NCBI RefSeq assembly: GCF_000004825.1
Contig: NW_008805065.1
Span: 1,612,001-1,676,000 of the forward strand
Reading direction: 5' to 3'
DNA from: Heterostelium album PN500
Lineage: Eukaryota; Evosea; Eumycetozoa; Acytosteliales; Acytosteliaceae
Length of the DNA stretch: 64,000 nucleotides
In this document: one piece after another, positions 42,666 through 52,813 of the stretch
Layout: every line of letters starts with the position of its first letter
Position numbering within the stretch: the stretch's first letter is position 1
Notes under the pieces: model-generated
Databases searched by the model: none
What the model was told of the DNA's origin: nothing
What the model saw: the letters and a program-made list of their open reading frames with translations, nothing else
Made by a program: the position numbers and the translations under genes

Positions 42666-43717
42666 ATGAAAATCAATCGGAGTAAAATAAAATTGATATC
42701 TCTCATTTTGTTGGGATTATGTATAACGGTGTTGTTTATATTGTTGATGGTACCGGATTCACCGGTTCAGAAGGTTACGATATCGACGATGGAGAGTATC
42801 AAGAAACTTCCAACATTTTGGGGATGTCTCATTATTACTATTGTATATGCAATTTCGCTGGTGTTCTGCTTCCCTGGCACACCTATTAATCTTGCAGCAG
42901 GCTACATGTTTGGTGTCGTTGCAGGCTCTGTTGCGACAGTGGTTGGATGCGATCTGGGTGCAGTACTCGCATTCTTTGTGGGCAGACTACTCACAAGAGA
43001 GTGGGCCGCCGAACAAATCAAAAACAACAAGAAATACAGTCAAATCGATCAGGCAGTCGAGAAAAACAGTTTACTTATCATCTTTCTCTTACGTCTTTCA
43101 CCAGTAATTCCATTCGGTATGTTTGATTCTACAACAAACAGCTTAATTTAAAGAATCATAAAAATTAACATTCATTCAACTCAATCTCATAAAATTAGGA
43201 ATCTGTAATTATATTTTTGGTGCAACCAAAGTAAAGTTTTCAAAGTATTGGATTGCTACTACTGCAGGTCTGATACCATGTACAGTCGCCTATACATATT
43301 TAGGTAGTTTAATGAGAAGTTTAGCTGATATCTATGCAGAGGGCTCAGGTATGTTTTCAACAACAAAAATGAAAATGAAAATAATAATGATTTATTAACT
43401 TGTTTTGTTGATATTATTTACTTACAGATGAAACAGATGGACAATTAATATTTATAACAGTTGCAACTATATTTACGGTTGTTATTATAGCGGTGATAAC
43501 ATTTGTTACAAAGAGAACGTTGAGTAAAGCAATGAACGAAGATGTCGAATTGGAGAACATTGAAATCGATTTGGATATGAAACATGAATCACTCTTGATG
43601 CAACATGACGATTCTCATAGCGAAGTAGAAATACGTGACAATGAATATATCATTAGAGATGAAGGTAGAGTCGAGAAGGAATATACTTTTGAACATACGA
43701 ATAAGCGTCTGGATTAG
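42666..43717 (+). CDS. TMEM64-like VTT (DedA/SNARE-associated) membrane protein
   Basis: Exons 42666-43116, 43199-43348 and 43428-43717 give 296 residues. The VTT domain is recognised from FCFPGTPINLAAGYMFG (re-entrant loop F-x-PG), GAVLAFFVGRLL, LLRLSPVIPFGICNYIFGA (the second conserved loop, rebuilt across intron 1) and AGLIPCTVAYTYLGSLMRSLADI, closest to TMEM64. VTT proteins of the TMEM41/VMP1 type scramble lipids at the ER and Golgi; TMEM64 itself is linked to Ca2+ handling. The C-terminal 70 residues are a hydrophilic acidic tail (DVELENIEIDLDMKHES). About six hydrophobic segments are present. Confidence 0.88.
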
Positions 43718-44222
43718 ATTACTTTTTTTTTTTTCATATACTGTAACTTCACCTTTCTTAACACAATACAATACACAATCAACAATATTATTGTAGTATT
43801 TGTTTTTTATTTTTTTAAATAACCTTTACAATAAAAATAATATCGAGTAGATATTAATTACTTACTATCCCATCAATATATAAAGATATATATAAAACTA
43901 CATATTAATCTAATCTAATCTAACAAAAAAATATGATCATTAATAACAAAAACAATGATCTTAGATTTATCATAATCGTTAATAAAGTTTTATTTTTAGT
44001 TTTTTTTTTTAGTTTTTTAACTTTTAATTGTTTATCTGTTATACAATGTTTGTGTTTTGTGTTTTGTTTATATCTCTTATCATATCAATATATATATAGA
44101 TATAATAAGAATGATAGTGGAAATTGAATGTTGATTGTTTGTTTTTTTTTTTTTGTTTTTTTTTTTTTGTTATTACTATTTTGTTGTTTGTTTTGTTTGC
44201 CGTAATGTTATATTGTTATTGT
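43718..44222. other. Spacer between convergent genes
   Basis: T-rich 3' flank shared by the TMEM64-like gene and MOB1. T runs lie at 43721-43735 and 44139-44169. The rightward frame at 43933-44127 is Phe/Leu/Ile-rich noise. Confidence 0.5.
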
Positions 44223-45074
44223 TTAACTATTGCTTTTGGTGAGATTATCGATGAGATCTTGAAGTGGTAGCATCTCCTTCTTGTCTACCAGGTTAAATTC
44301 AACAATGAAAAAGTAAAAGTGTTTGAAGCAAGTGTTGAGATGTGCTTCTTCTCCAAGTGACACAATCTTTGGGAAATGTGAATAGTAGATATGACCATAA
44401 ACTCTAAACAATCTCTTAAAAATGTTTTTAACAATTGTTTGGAAGTTCTTTGGGAATTGTACATCTAAAAAAATAATGATACCGAGGGTATAATCGTTAG
44501 TTTTATAATAATAACAACTAAAACAACAACTATAGTTCTTTCTTAATAAACTTACCAACTCTAGATGGGAATGTATTCTCATCGTCAAGTATATTCTGTA
44601 CCCAGGTCATCAGATACTCGACATACTCTGGTGCGGAAACCTTGATTGGCTTCTTTACGGTGTCACCATCTGCCCAGAGATATTCGTATTTGGGACCAGC
44701 AGACATCACCTCGCATGTCTTTGGTGTACAAAACTCTGTAATACTTCCATATAATAAATTAATTTGATTAAAGAAATCGACAGCTGTAACAAGGTATTAA
44801 TAATCTTCATTTAATGATATTGATAAGTATGTTCGATCGATCGACTTACTGTTGACAGCTAACCATTCATTAAGATCTTCTCTCTCTGGCAGTGAGACTG
44901 CAAGTCTTAGATTACCACTACCGAGTGTAGCTTTGGCATGTCTGTGTAAATCGTGTCTCTTTGTACCCTTGCTGAAACCTTTCTTTGGTTTAAAGGTCTT
45001 ATTCTTATCACTAATTTAATATATATATAAATAATCATAAAAGTAAACAAATAATAATAATATTTATCATGATG

Positions 45075-45117
<43 letters not shown>

Positions 45118-45328
45118 GTTAGTATAAACGGCACATTCATTAAATTCGTTTCAAAAGATATCTAACTGACTGATTGCTGATTGTTTATAGTGCTGTTAGT
45201 CAAAATATGTTATATGTATATGTTGATTGTTTTCATCAATCTATTTATTATATCAATCAATGACAAATAATATTATTTAAATATCTATGATTAACTTTTT
45301 TTTTTAATACTTACAAAATTTTAAACAT
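44223..45328 (-). CDS. mob1: MOB kinase activator 1
   Basis: MOB1 binds and activates NDR/LATS kinases in the Hippo and mitotic-exit pathways. Exons are 45315-45328, 44850-45010, 44556-44783 and 44223-44464, giving 214 residues, the length of human MOB1. The sequence runs FDKNKTFKPKKGFSKGTKRH, ATLGSGNLRLAVSLPEREDLNEW, VDFFNQINLLYGSITEFCT, MSAGPKYEYLWADGDTVKKP, then FPKNFQTIVKNIFKRLFRVYGHIYYSHF split over two exons, and ends AHLNTCFKHFYFFIVEFNLVD. The zinc ligands (Cys pair in EFCTPKTC and the two His in HIYYSHF) are present. Exon 1 encodes only MFKI plus two bases. Confidence 0.96.
45072..45116. repeat. (AAT)n microsatellite in MOB1 intron 1
   Basis: About fifteen AAT triplets inside the first intron of MOB1 (45011-45314). 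They create an apparent Ile-rich frame on the opposite strand. Confidence 0.85.
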
Positions 45329-46056
45329 TCTTTAATCTTTTCTATTTATTTATTTCAAAACTTGATAAGTTTGACTAAGAAACTATATCTCTAATTAATT
45401 ATGTACAAATAAAATAAAAATAAAATAACTAAATACAAAAACAAAAATTATCTTAATATTATATATATCTATCTTTTCACTTGCCTACTAGTAGTGATTG
45501 ATATTTCAATAAATAGAGTAATATATAAATAAATAAAAAAATTCTTATTGATCAAAAAATTATGAGCAAAAAACCAATGGTAGTGTTTTTTTGAAAAAAA
45601 ATTTTGATTCTAAGTTTTTTTTTTTTTTATAAATATATAATAATATATCAAATTTATATTTTTTTTAAGATCTCAATAGTTTTTATCATATGTTAGAATG
45701 TTTCGACAATGAGTATCAATTGTACACTATTTTTTTCAAATTATCTGAATAGTTTAATATTGTATTTCAACTTTTTAACGACAACCAAAAAATAATAACT
45801 TTTTCAGATAAAAGGGAAATAGTTTTGAAAAAATAAAACTTTTAAAAAAATCTAAAATTAGCGTTTCTTTTTTTTTTTTCTTGATAGATCTATTATGTTT
45901 ATTAATATATGATCTTTTTTTATTGTATTGTTATTATTATTTTAATATAAATATAGAATTTATCTGTTATTCAACATAGATTAATAAAATGAAATTTGCA
46001 CAGATTTAAAAATAAATAGAATTTATATTTATTTTACATTTTTGTTATTACCAAAC
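45329..46056. other. AT-rich spacer upstream of MOB1
   Basis: Extremely AT-rich with long A and T runs. It is the promoter region of leftward MOB1. Nothing else can be supported here. Confidence 0.5.
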
Positions 46057-46194
46057 ATGCTCGGTTGTTCAAAATGTGGATGCCAGATGCTAAATCGACA
46101 TGGAACAGACTTTACTACTTTTTTGTCGATTAGCCTCAGCCGAGGAAATCAGAATGTAAAAGCACGAAATCACAAACTCATTGCATCATTTTAA
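46057..46194 (+). CDS. Candidate 45-residue Cys-rich ORF in a GC-richer island
   Basis: The island at 46055-46200 stands out from flanks that are nearly pure A/T. Read rightward it is open for 45 codons from an ATG: MLGCSKCGCQMLNRHGTDF, then a Ser/Arg/Asn-rich remainder ending HKLIASF. The CSKCGC cluster could bind metal. A small GC stem (CCTC AGCC GAGG) at 46134-46145 means a structured RNA is equally possible. Confidence in coding is low. Confidence 0.25.
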   Translation: MLGCSKCGCQMLNRHGTDFTTFLSISLSRGNQNVKARNHKLIASF

Positions 46195-46653
46195 GTAAAT
46201 TTACTACATAATATTAATTACGATAATCAGGTAACACATTGAAATATTATTATTCTTGTAAGATCATTTTAGTAATAAAATAAATATATAAATTTTATCT
46301 GTTTTCATTCAAATATTTCTATTTCTTTTTGTTTTTCCATTCATGTTTGACAGATCACATTTCTATAATATTATATAATTCATTGAAAGTAAAAATAAAT
46401 ATTAAATATTAAATTTAATTGGATTTAAAATAGTTTAAAAAAAAAAAGTTAACCGTTGCGATTCATTGTTTGATCAAAATTTTTTAATTTAAAAAATTAA
46501 TAAAAATATCTATTAAATTTTTTTATACAAACAAATATAATTTATAATACTTTGATAAAAAATAAAATAAAATAAAGATAAGATAAGACAGAATTATTTA
46601 ATTTATAAAAATTGTATTTAAATAAATATATAAACAATATATATATATATATA

Positions 46654-49600
46654 ATGAATAATAGTAGTGATTGTATTAGTAGTAATAGTAATAGTAATAG
46701 TAAGGGTAGTAAAATGATATCTAATGATAATTTCACATTTATACAACAGTATGTTGAACATTCAACTTTAACACAATCAAACAAAAACTGATCATCTATT
46801 TTTCTTTTTGATTTACACCGATTGTTTAGACTGCAAACACTTTTTAATTCATTAGGTTATAATATAAAGTTTACTTTGTTACTAGAACATTATCATAAAT
46901 ATCAAAATCAACAACAGCAACAACAACAAAAAAATGATAATAATGTAATTGATGATCAAGTGAAAAAGGAAATAGCAAAGTATCTAATGGCTTTGATTGT
47001 TCTAAGAACAAAGGTGACTGCACTTTACAGTGAGAATATCATAGATAGTCTTACCAATATTATTGGACCATACGTTTGTTTTACAAGTAGTTCATCTACT
47101 ACTGCTACCACAACAAATACTACTGCTACAACTACTACTTCGACAACTGCTGTTGCTACTCAAACTGCTACTACTACTACTACTTCCACTCAAGCGGAAG
47201 TTGTAGTTGCTACTAATGGAACACCGACTGTCACTACACAACTACCTGTCATTCCTTTCAGTGTAGATCATTATGAACTTCTTTCAAAGATTGCCGATCT
47301 CTATCAGTTTGGTGCGTTGAATACTAAAGGATTGTTTGCTATCATACTGAATGCTATCAACTTGATATTGTTGATGTTTCAAAGTTTCAAATCCTACAAG
47401 GACTGTGACATTTCCAAATTGAATCAACTTGTAAACAGTCCGACCTCTGCACTCAAGAAGATTGGCAGTGGATCACCTCGACTCGGTAGTGTCAATACAC
47501 ATGCACACGCACAAAATAGTTACAACCCACAGATTCTCTCGAATAGCCAGGTGTTCTCGGAGCTCGATACCGACCAGATTTCAATCCACTACCGTCCATT
47601 CATAAACTACCTGTTCGAGTGTATAAAGAATGGCGATTGCTCCGAGCATTGCTACAGCAAAACGGTTCGTCCCAAGGAGCAAGGTAGTTTCCTCTTTGAC
47701 AGCGTGGTCGGTCCCATCCAGATCGGCGTGCCGCCAGAGACTATCAAGACTTCGCTGAAGGCACACAGCGCCGTTCCACAGATCTATGTGCTGCCACACA
47801 TTCTCTGCTCGAACGGTGTCAGCTACTCCGAGGTGGAATTCCCAGTGTTTTTCAACTTTTTCATCAAGAAGGCCGCTTCGAATCCGTTGCGTCGCGTCAT
47901 TATGGTTGGCCATGAAGATCAGCTGCGTCGTGTTCGCTCCATTTTCAAGGAGTCGATGTTTGGACCGAATCCCGACCAGATCTACATCAAAGAGGAGATA
48001 TCGAAAGCAAAGTTGGACGCTGGCTACGCCATTGACTTTGAAGCGGAGCGCGCCACTCTTGCCTACAGAAAGCACGGAATGGAGTCATCGATCGATGACT
48101 TTGTCATATTCAAACCGTTCGACCAGCGCAATCAGGTGAAGATCGACTTGCCATCGATTGAGAATCCCGATGAGATGGCATCGGTAGTCATTGAGAATCG
48201 TCATGGATTGATTTGTTTCTACGATGGTGAACACACTCGCTTGAAAGGTGTGGTCGACTCGACGATGTCGCCACTACCCTCTGTTCTCAAGCAGGTCGCT
48301 ACACTCAGCAGTCCGAGCCGCCAATCGATAAGCAACTTTGCACTCTCCACACCTAAATTCATCCCACCGACATTCGGTATCACATTCCTCGGAACTTCGC
48401 ACGGTTTCGATCCGTTTGGACAAACGACAGGTTTCATCATTTGGATCAATGGAAACGGTGTGTTGGTAGATCCACCCATTGGAACATCAAAGTATCTTCA
48501 ACACTTTGGACTCGGTGGACACCTAGTTGAATGTGTCATTCTCACTCACTGCCATTCCGACCATGACAGTGGACTTCTCCAACAGATTGTTGAGGGTACC
48601 AAAATGACACTCTACACAACCAGAACAATCCACGATTCCTACATGAGAAAAGCACAGGCACTCACCGGTATCGATAAAATCAATGAGTTTTACAATTGGG
48701 TTCCTGTTACCATTGGTGACACTGTCCGTATTCAAGGCGCAGACTTTGAGTTTGATTATAGTTTCCATACGATCCCAACGATTCGTTTCAAGATATCGTT
48801 CCACGGCAAGACAATGTCATATTCTTCCGACACCAAATACTGTCCAGAGTCGTTGAGTCAGTTGGTAAAAGATGGTGTGATCAATCCGCTACGTGAATCC
48901 AGTCTGCGGATGTTTGTTTTCGATGCCGATATGATTATTCACGAGTGTGGAGTTCCACCTATTCACACCGCAGCCGAAGCTCTCAACAATCTTCCGCTGT
49001 CGATCAAACGAAAGTTGCTGGTTGTTCACACTGCCAAGCTGCCAGACAACGTAACGGATCTTCGCATTCCAGAGGTCGGACTTGACAACACCATTCGAAT
49101 TGACGTCGGTGACTTTAACGAAGGATTCTCAAAGGCCACCAGAAGATTCCAACTGCTCTGCAATTCATTCTACTTTAGACATATGCCGCCCTCGATGATC
49201 TACAAGATATTCTTTGCAATGGAACCAAAGAAAGTTACAGCGGGAACCGTCATAATGCGTGCCGGTGACGACAGCGACTGTTGCTACCTGGTGGAGCACG
49301 GTACCGCCGACGTTTTGATTCCAACGCCCGAGGAGATGAAATCGATGGAGAAGTCGGGATTCCAGTGTTTCGATAGTCCAACAATGAGTCGCGGACTAAA
49401 CAAATCGATGAGCGCCATCAATACCAACTATCAGAATCAAGCTGGCGATCAGTATATCGGTAGTTTCTTCACTGGTGACACCTTTGGCGAGAATGCACTG
49501 TCGCGTCGTGCCAAGCGAAGTGCCACTGTCATTGCTCGTACCGACATGTCGTTGCTCTCGGTCAGTCACGACGCATTCCTCAAACTCCAAAAAGAGCTGC

Positions 49601-50076
49601 GACAAGACGAGTTGCTGTCGTCGCTCTCACTCGATCTCGAGCGGATTGCACTGTACTCGCCGTTCCTCAAGAATGTTCTCTCCAAGACATTCCCATTCTC
49701 GCAGTTGCAACTCTCGAAAGAACAGATCGACTATTTTGCAGCAACCATCGATTCAGAGATGGTCTTTGAGGAGGGTGCCACCATCATCAAAGAAGACGAT
49801 CACGATGACTCTATGTATATAATTAAGGAAGGAGCGGTCACCATCTCCAAACAAAACAAAGTCTACAAGACACTTTCTCAAGGTGAATGCTTCGGAGAGA
49901 TCTCTCTGATTCTCGGACTACCAAGAACATGTACAGCCACAGCATCCTCTGAAGCACCGACTCACCTCTTAATTTTGAAACGCGATGGATTCCAGAGAAT
50001 ATTGGATCGTTTCCAAAACATAAGATTCAATCTAACGCAATTAGTTGAACAAAGATTATCTGAAAGTTTTAATTAA
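46654..50076 (+). CDS. pdeE: Cyclic-nucleotide phosphodiesterase with MBL and two cNMP-binding domains (PdeD/PdeE family)
   Basis: Exons 46654-46748 and 46830-50076 give 1113 residues. After an Asn/Gln/Thr-rich N-terminal region, a metallo-beta-lactamase-type (class II) phosphodiesterase domain begins TFGITFLGTSHGFDPFG; its metal-binding motif THCHSDHDSG lies near residue 603 and SYSSDTKYCPESL further on. Two cyclic-nucleotide-binding domains follow, with phosphate cassettes FGENALSRRAKRSATV and FGEISLILGLPRTCTATA near residues 925 and 1045. This order is that of D. discoideum GbpA/PdeD and GbpB/PdeE, phosphodiesterases stimulated by binding of cGMP or cAMP to these domains. The length is closer to PdeE (about 1,100) than PdeD (about 1,300), so the symbol is tentative. 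It lowers intracellular cyclic nucleotides during chemotaxis and development. Confidence 0.88.
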
Positions 50077-50156
50077 AATAATTTTCTATCTTCTGTGTGT
50101 TTCAATATTGTATATCTTAATATATATCTGTATGTTTTGTATTATTTATTTATTTA

Positions 50157-50799
50157 TTAGACGTTTAGCTTATCAAAGTTGATTGCACATTGAGTGATTC
50201 CATCACCAACCAAACGATATTGAATCCATTCTTTCATTGGTTTGGCACCTAATGATTCGTAGAAATCAATGGATGGCTTATTCCAATCGAGAACTTGCCA
50301 TTCGACTCTACCGTATCCATTGTCTTTAGCGATCTTACAAAGGTGTAAAAGCATTTTCTTTCCATAGCCTTTGGATCTAAACTCGGGTTGTATATAGATA
50401 TCTTCCAAGTAGATTCCTGGTCTATGTAAAAAGGTAGAGTAATTCAAAAAGTGAAGAGTATAACCGATCAACTTTGATTCACCACTTGCTTGAACAGACC
50501 AACCACAATAAACATGAACTACTTTATGTTCACCAAATGAAAACTTCTCTAAATCCTCTGCTGTACCAATGACCTGTATAATTAATAGACGATATGATAT
50601 ATTACAATAGTGATCACAATATATATTAATAAACTAGAATAGCTTGAAAATGAATGATAGAGATGAAAGAAATTAACTGACGACTTACCATATGTGAGAG
50701 TTTTTCATATTCGGCCAATTCCTTGATAAGTTCATGAACTCTTGGAATGTCTTCTTTGTTTGCAGGTCTAATTTCAAAAGTATTTGTTGTTGGTTCCAT
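50157..50799 (-). CDS. GNAT acetyltransferase, SSAT-like
   Basis: Exons 50689-50799 and 50157-50573 give 175 residues. The protein matches the spermidine/spermine (or thialysine) N-acetyltransferase group: EIRPANKEDIPRVHELIKEL at the start, YEKLSHMVIGTAEDLEK across the intron, then YTLHFLNYSTFLHRPGIYLEDIYI, and the acetyl-CoA loop PEFRSKGYGKKML (Q/R-x-x-G-x-G/A). VEWQVLDWNKPSIDFYESLGA is the hallmark of the SSAT branch. It uses acetyl-CoA to acetylate small amines such as polyamines or thialysine. It converges on the phosphodiesterase gene with 80 bp between stops. Confidence 0.92.
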
Positions 50800-50944
50800 A
50801 TTCTTTTTTATTATATCTGATAAGATTAATAAATGGTGTTGGTCGAGAATGGTAAGATCTTAAAAAAAAAAAAAAAAAACAAGCCAATTAATGAAACTAA
50901 TTTGCAATTTTTTTTATTTTTTTTTTAAATATAAACAAGATAGT

Positions 50945-51058
50945 AATAAAATATAATCATTTTCTATGAAATTAAGCACCTATTGTTGGAGGCTATAGAC
51001 TGCGATCCAACTTATAATACATTTACTCTTCCAAATGATGAACTTGATGTCGATTAGA
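50945..51058 (+). pseudogene. Fragment of the 41-residue TPR-like repeat family
   Basis: A short stretch read rightward gives LLLEAIDCDPTYNTFTLPND followed by a stop. The LLLEAIDCDPTYNTF part matches the repeat helix (LYLKAIDCDPTNYIS) of the intact gene at 57753-59189, and TLPND recalls the TLxNG loop. No start codon, splice signals or further repeats are visible. It looks like a relic copied or transposed from the cluster 6 kb away. Confidence 0.6.
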
Positions 51059-51507
51059 TGGAAAACCATGTTGATTTTTTTTTTTTTTTTAATATAATAA
51101 TAAAAATATTCACTGTCCAATAAATAGTATTGGTTATCATAAAAATATCAAAAGTTTAAGATTCTTGAAGTGGATAAGATAAGATATGAAAGAGAGATTG
51201 TTATTAAAAAAATTATAAAACTCCGATTTAAATCTGGAATGGGTGATCAATAGTTTTACACAGTTTGATTTTGGTTGTAAAAATTTTTTTTTTTTTAAAT
51301 TTAAATTTCCCTCCTTGATAGTGGTTTTTTGCCAATTTATCATTTTTAATTGTTGTTGGATAAGAAAGTATTGTTAGTTTGTGATCATTTTTATAGAATA
51401 TATTAAAAAATAAAAACAATAGATTAGATATTCTGAACATTATTTGCTATCATATAAATCAATCGAAATTTTTAAAGAGAAAAGAAAAGAAGAGAAGAGT
51501 AGTTAGT

Positions 51508-51602
51508 GGGGATCACCACCAGTACATTTATAGGTTAGCTGTTGCCTGTAGTCGCCAGCATTTTGCAGCTATACATAATCCTACCTTGATCAAAGGGCAT
51601 AT
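51508..51602. ncRNA. Candidate structured noncoding RNA (strand unknown)
   Basis: A block of about 95 bases near 45% G+C in DNA that is otherwise about 80% A+T. It contains potential pairings: TTAGCTG (51534-51540) with CAGCTA (51566-51571) and TAGG (51531-51534) with CCTA further on, plus a near-palindrome CCTTGATCAAAGG at 51585-51597. No frame longer than 21 codons is open on either strand. It does not fit tRNA, 5S, U-snRNA or SRP RNA as I know them. It may also be a regulatory island. Confidence 0.25.
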
Positions 51603-52785
51603 ATTTTATTTATATTGTATAGTATAGTATAGTATCGTATAGTGTATCATATCATAATCATAACAAATAAAATCAAATCAATTTAAATTGTCATACAAAT
51701 TTTGTAAAGTCCAATAACGCATATAAACAAAATCGATATTGATGGGATAATTGAAACAGCAATAGTCTTATAACTTTTTTTTTCAGTGGATGCATTTGCA
51801 GACCTTAACATAGTTAGTTTAATTTTTTTTGTTATATCATTAGAAACAAAGAAATTAATATCAATTACTGACTAACACACATCACAAACAAACAACACAC
51901 CACCACAATTAAACATTTAAATAACAAATATTATCGATACAACAATAACCACACCCAAATGCATCATATTAATCAATAACTACTACTGATATCTATCAGT
52001 CCAATTAATATACTAAAATCAGTAAGCAAAGTAAACATAATCAAGAATCTATAATAATGACATCGACAGACCAACCCATATGGAAAAGGACAACCTCAAA
52101 CACTAACACCAACCAACCCATTCACACAACCAACACCACCACCAAATTATCCTATCCAGTGTTAATATATTTTAAACAAATCAAACATATATATCTGTAT
52201 CTCAAATAAAATATCTAATATTACTATCTATTTGTCATTTCTATGTTGTTGATGATGATGATTATGATGATGATGATAATGATAATTATATATCTTATTT
52301 TAATGTATTGTTGTTTTTGAATGATTTGATTGACTGATTGATGTTTTTATTTTGTTATAATCATCAAACACAACTTAACTATTATTTATTAAAATAGTTA
52401 ATAACTTTATTTATAAACAAGCAAGCAGGCAAACAAAAACTCTAATAGATGATTAGAATATCATTTCAAATTTTCTTTTCTTAACATCATCTCCACCATC
52501 ACCATCACCATCATCATCATCATTATACCTATCATTTCAATTCCTAATTAGTTCCAATTATTTATAAATATATATTAAATATATATATATACATATTTAA
52601 ATTGTAAACAGGTCGATTACATACATATCAACTATCACTTAATATCATTAGATAGCTAGTTTTTCTCATAAATAACTTTATTTATTTTATTTATTCTTAA
52701 TTTATTAATATTAATATTTTTAAAGAATTATATTAGTATATATATATATTATTTATGATTAGAAAGTGTTGTAGAGAGTAGTATA

Positions 52786-52801
52786 CAGATAGATAGATAG
52801 A
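52786..52801. repeat. (GATA)n microsatellite before a start codon
   Basis: Four copies of a GATA tetranucleotide 13-28 bp upstream of the ATG of the PH-domain gene, presumably in its 5' leader. Confidence 0.7.
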
Positions 52802-52813
52802 TTTAAATTAAAA

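Larger units (their letters stand above)
51059..52813. other. Gene-poor spacer with one GC-rich island
   Basis: AT-rich upstream region of the PH-domain gene. A GC-richer island at 51508-51602 is described separately. C/A-rich stretches at 51890-52150 include a G-box-like CCACACCCA (51949-51957), and ATG triplet repeats lie at 52249-52280. No coding sequence supported. Confidence 0.45.

Noticed and set aside
43933-44127. Rightward Phe/Leu-rich frame
   Set aside because: It arises from T-rich 3' flanking DNA between convergent genes.
51530-51570. Resemblance of TTGCCTGTAGTCGCCAGC to the SRP RNA Alu domain
   Set aside because: The similarity covers only about 18 bases, the island is too short for SRP RNA and the rest of the structure is missing.
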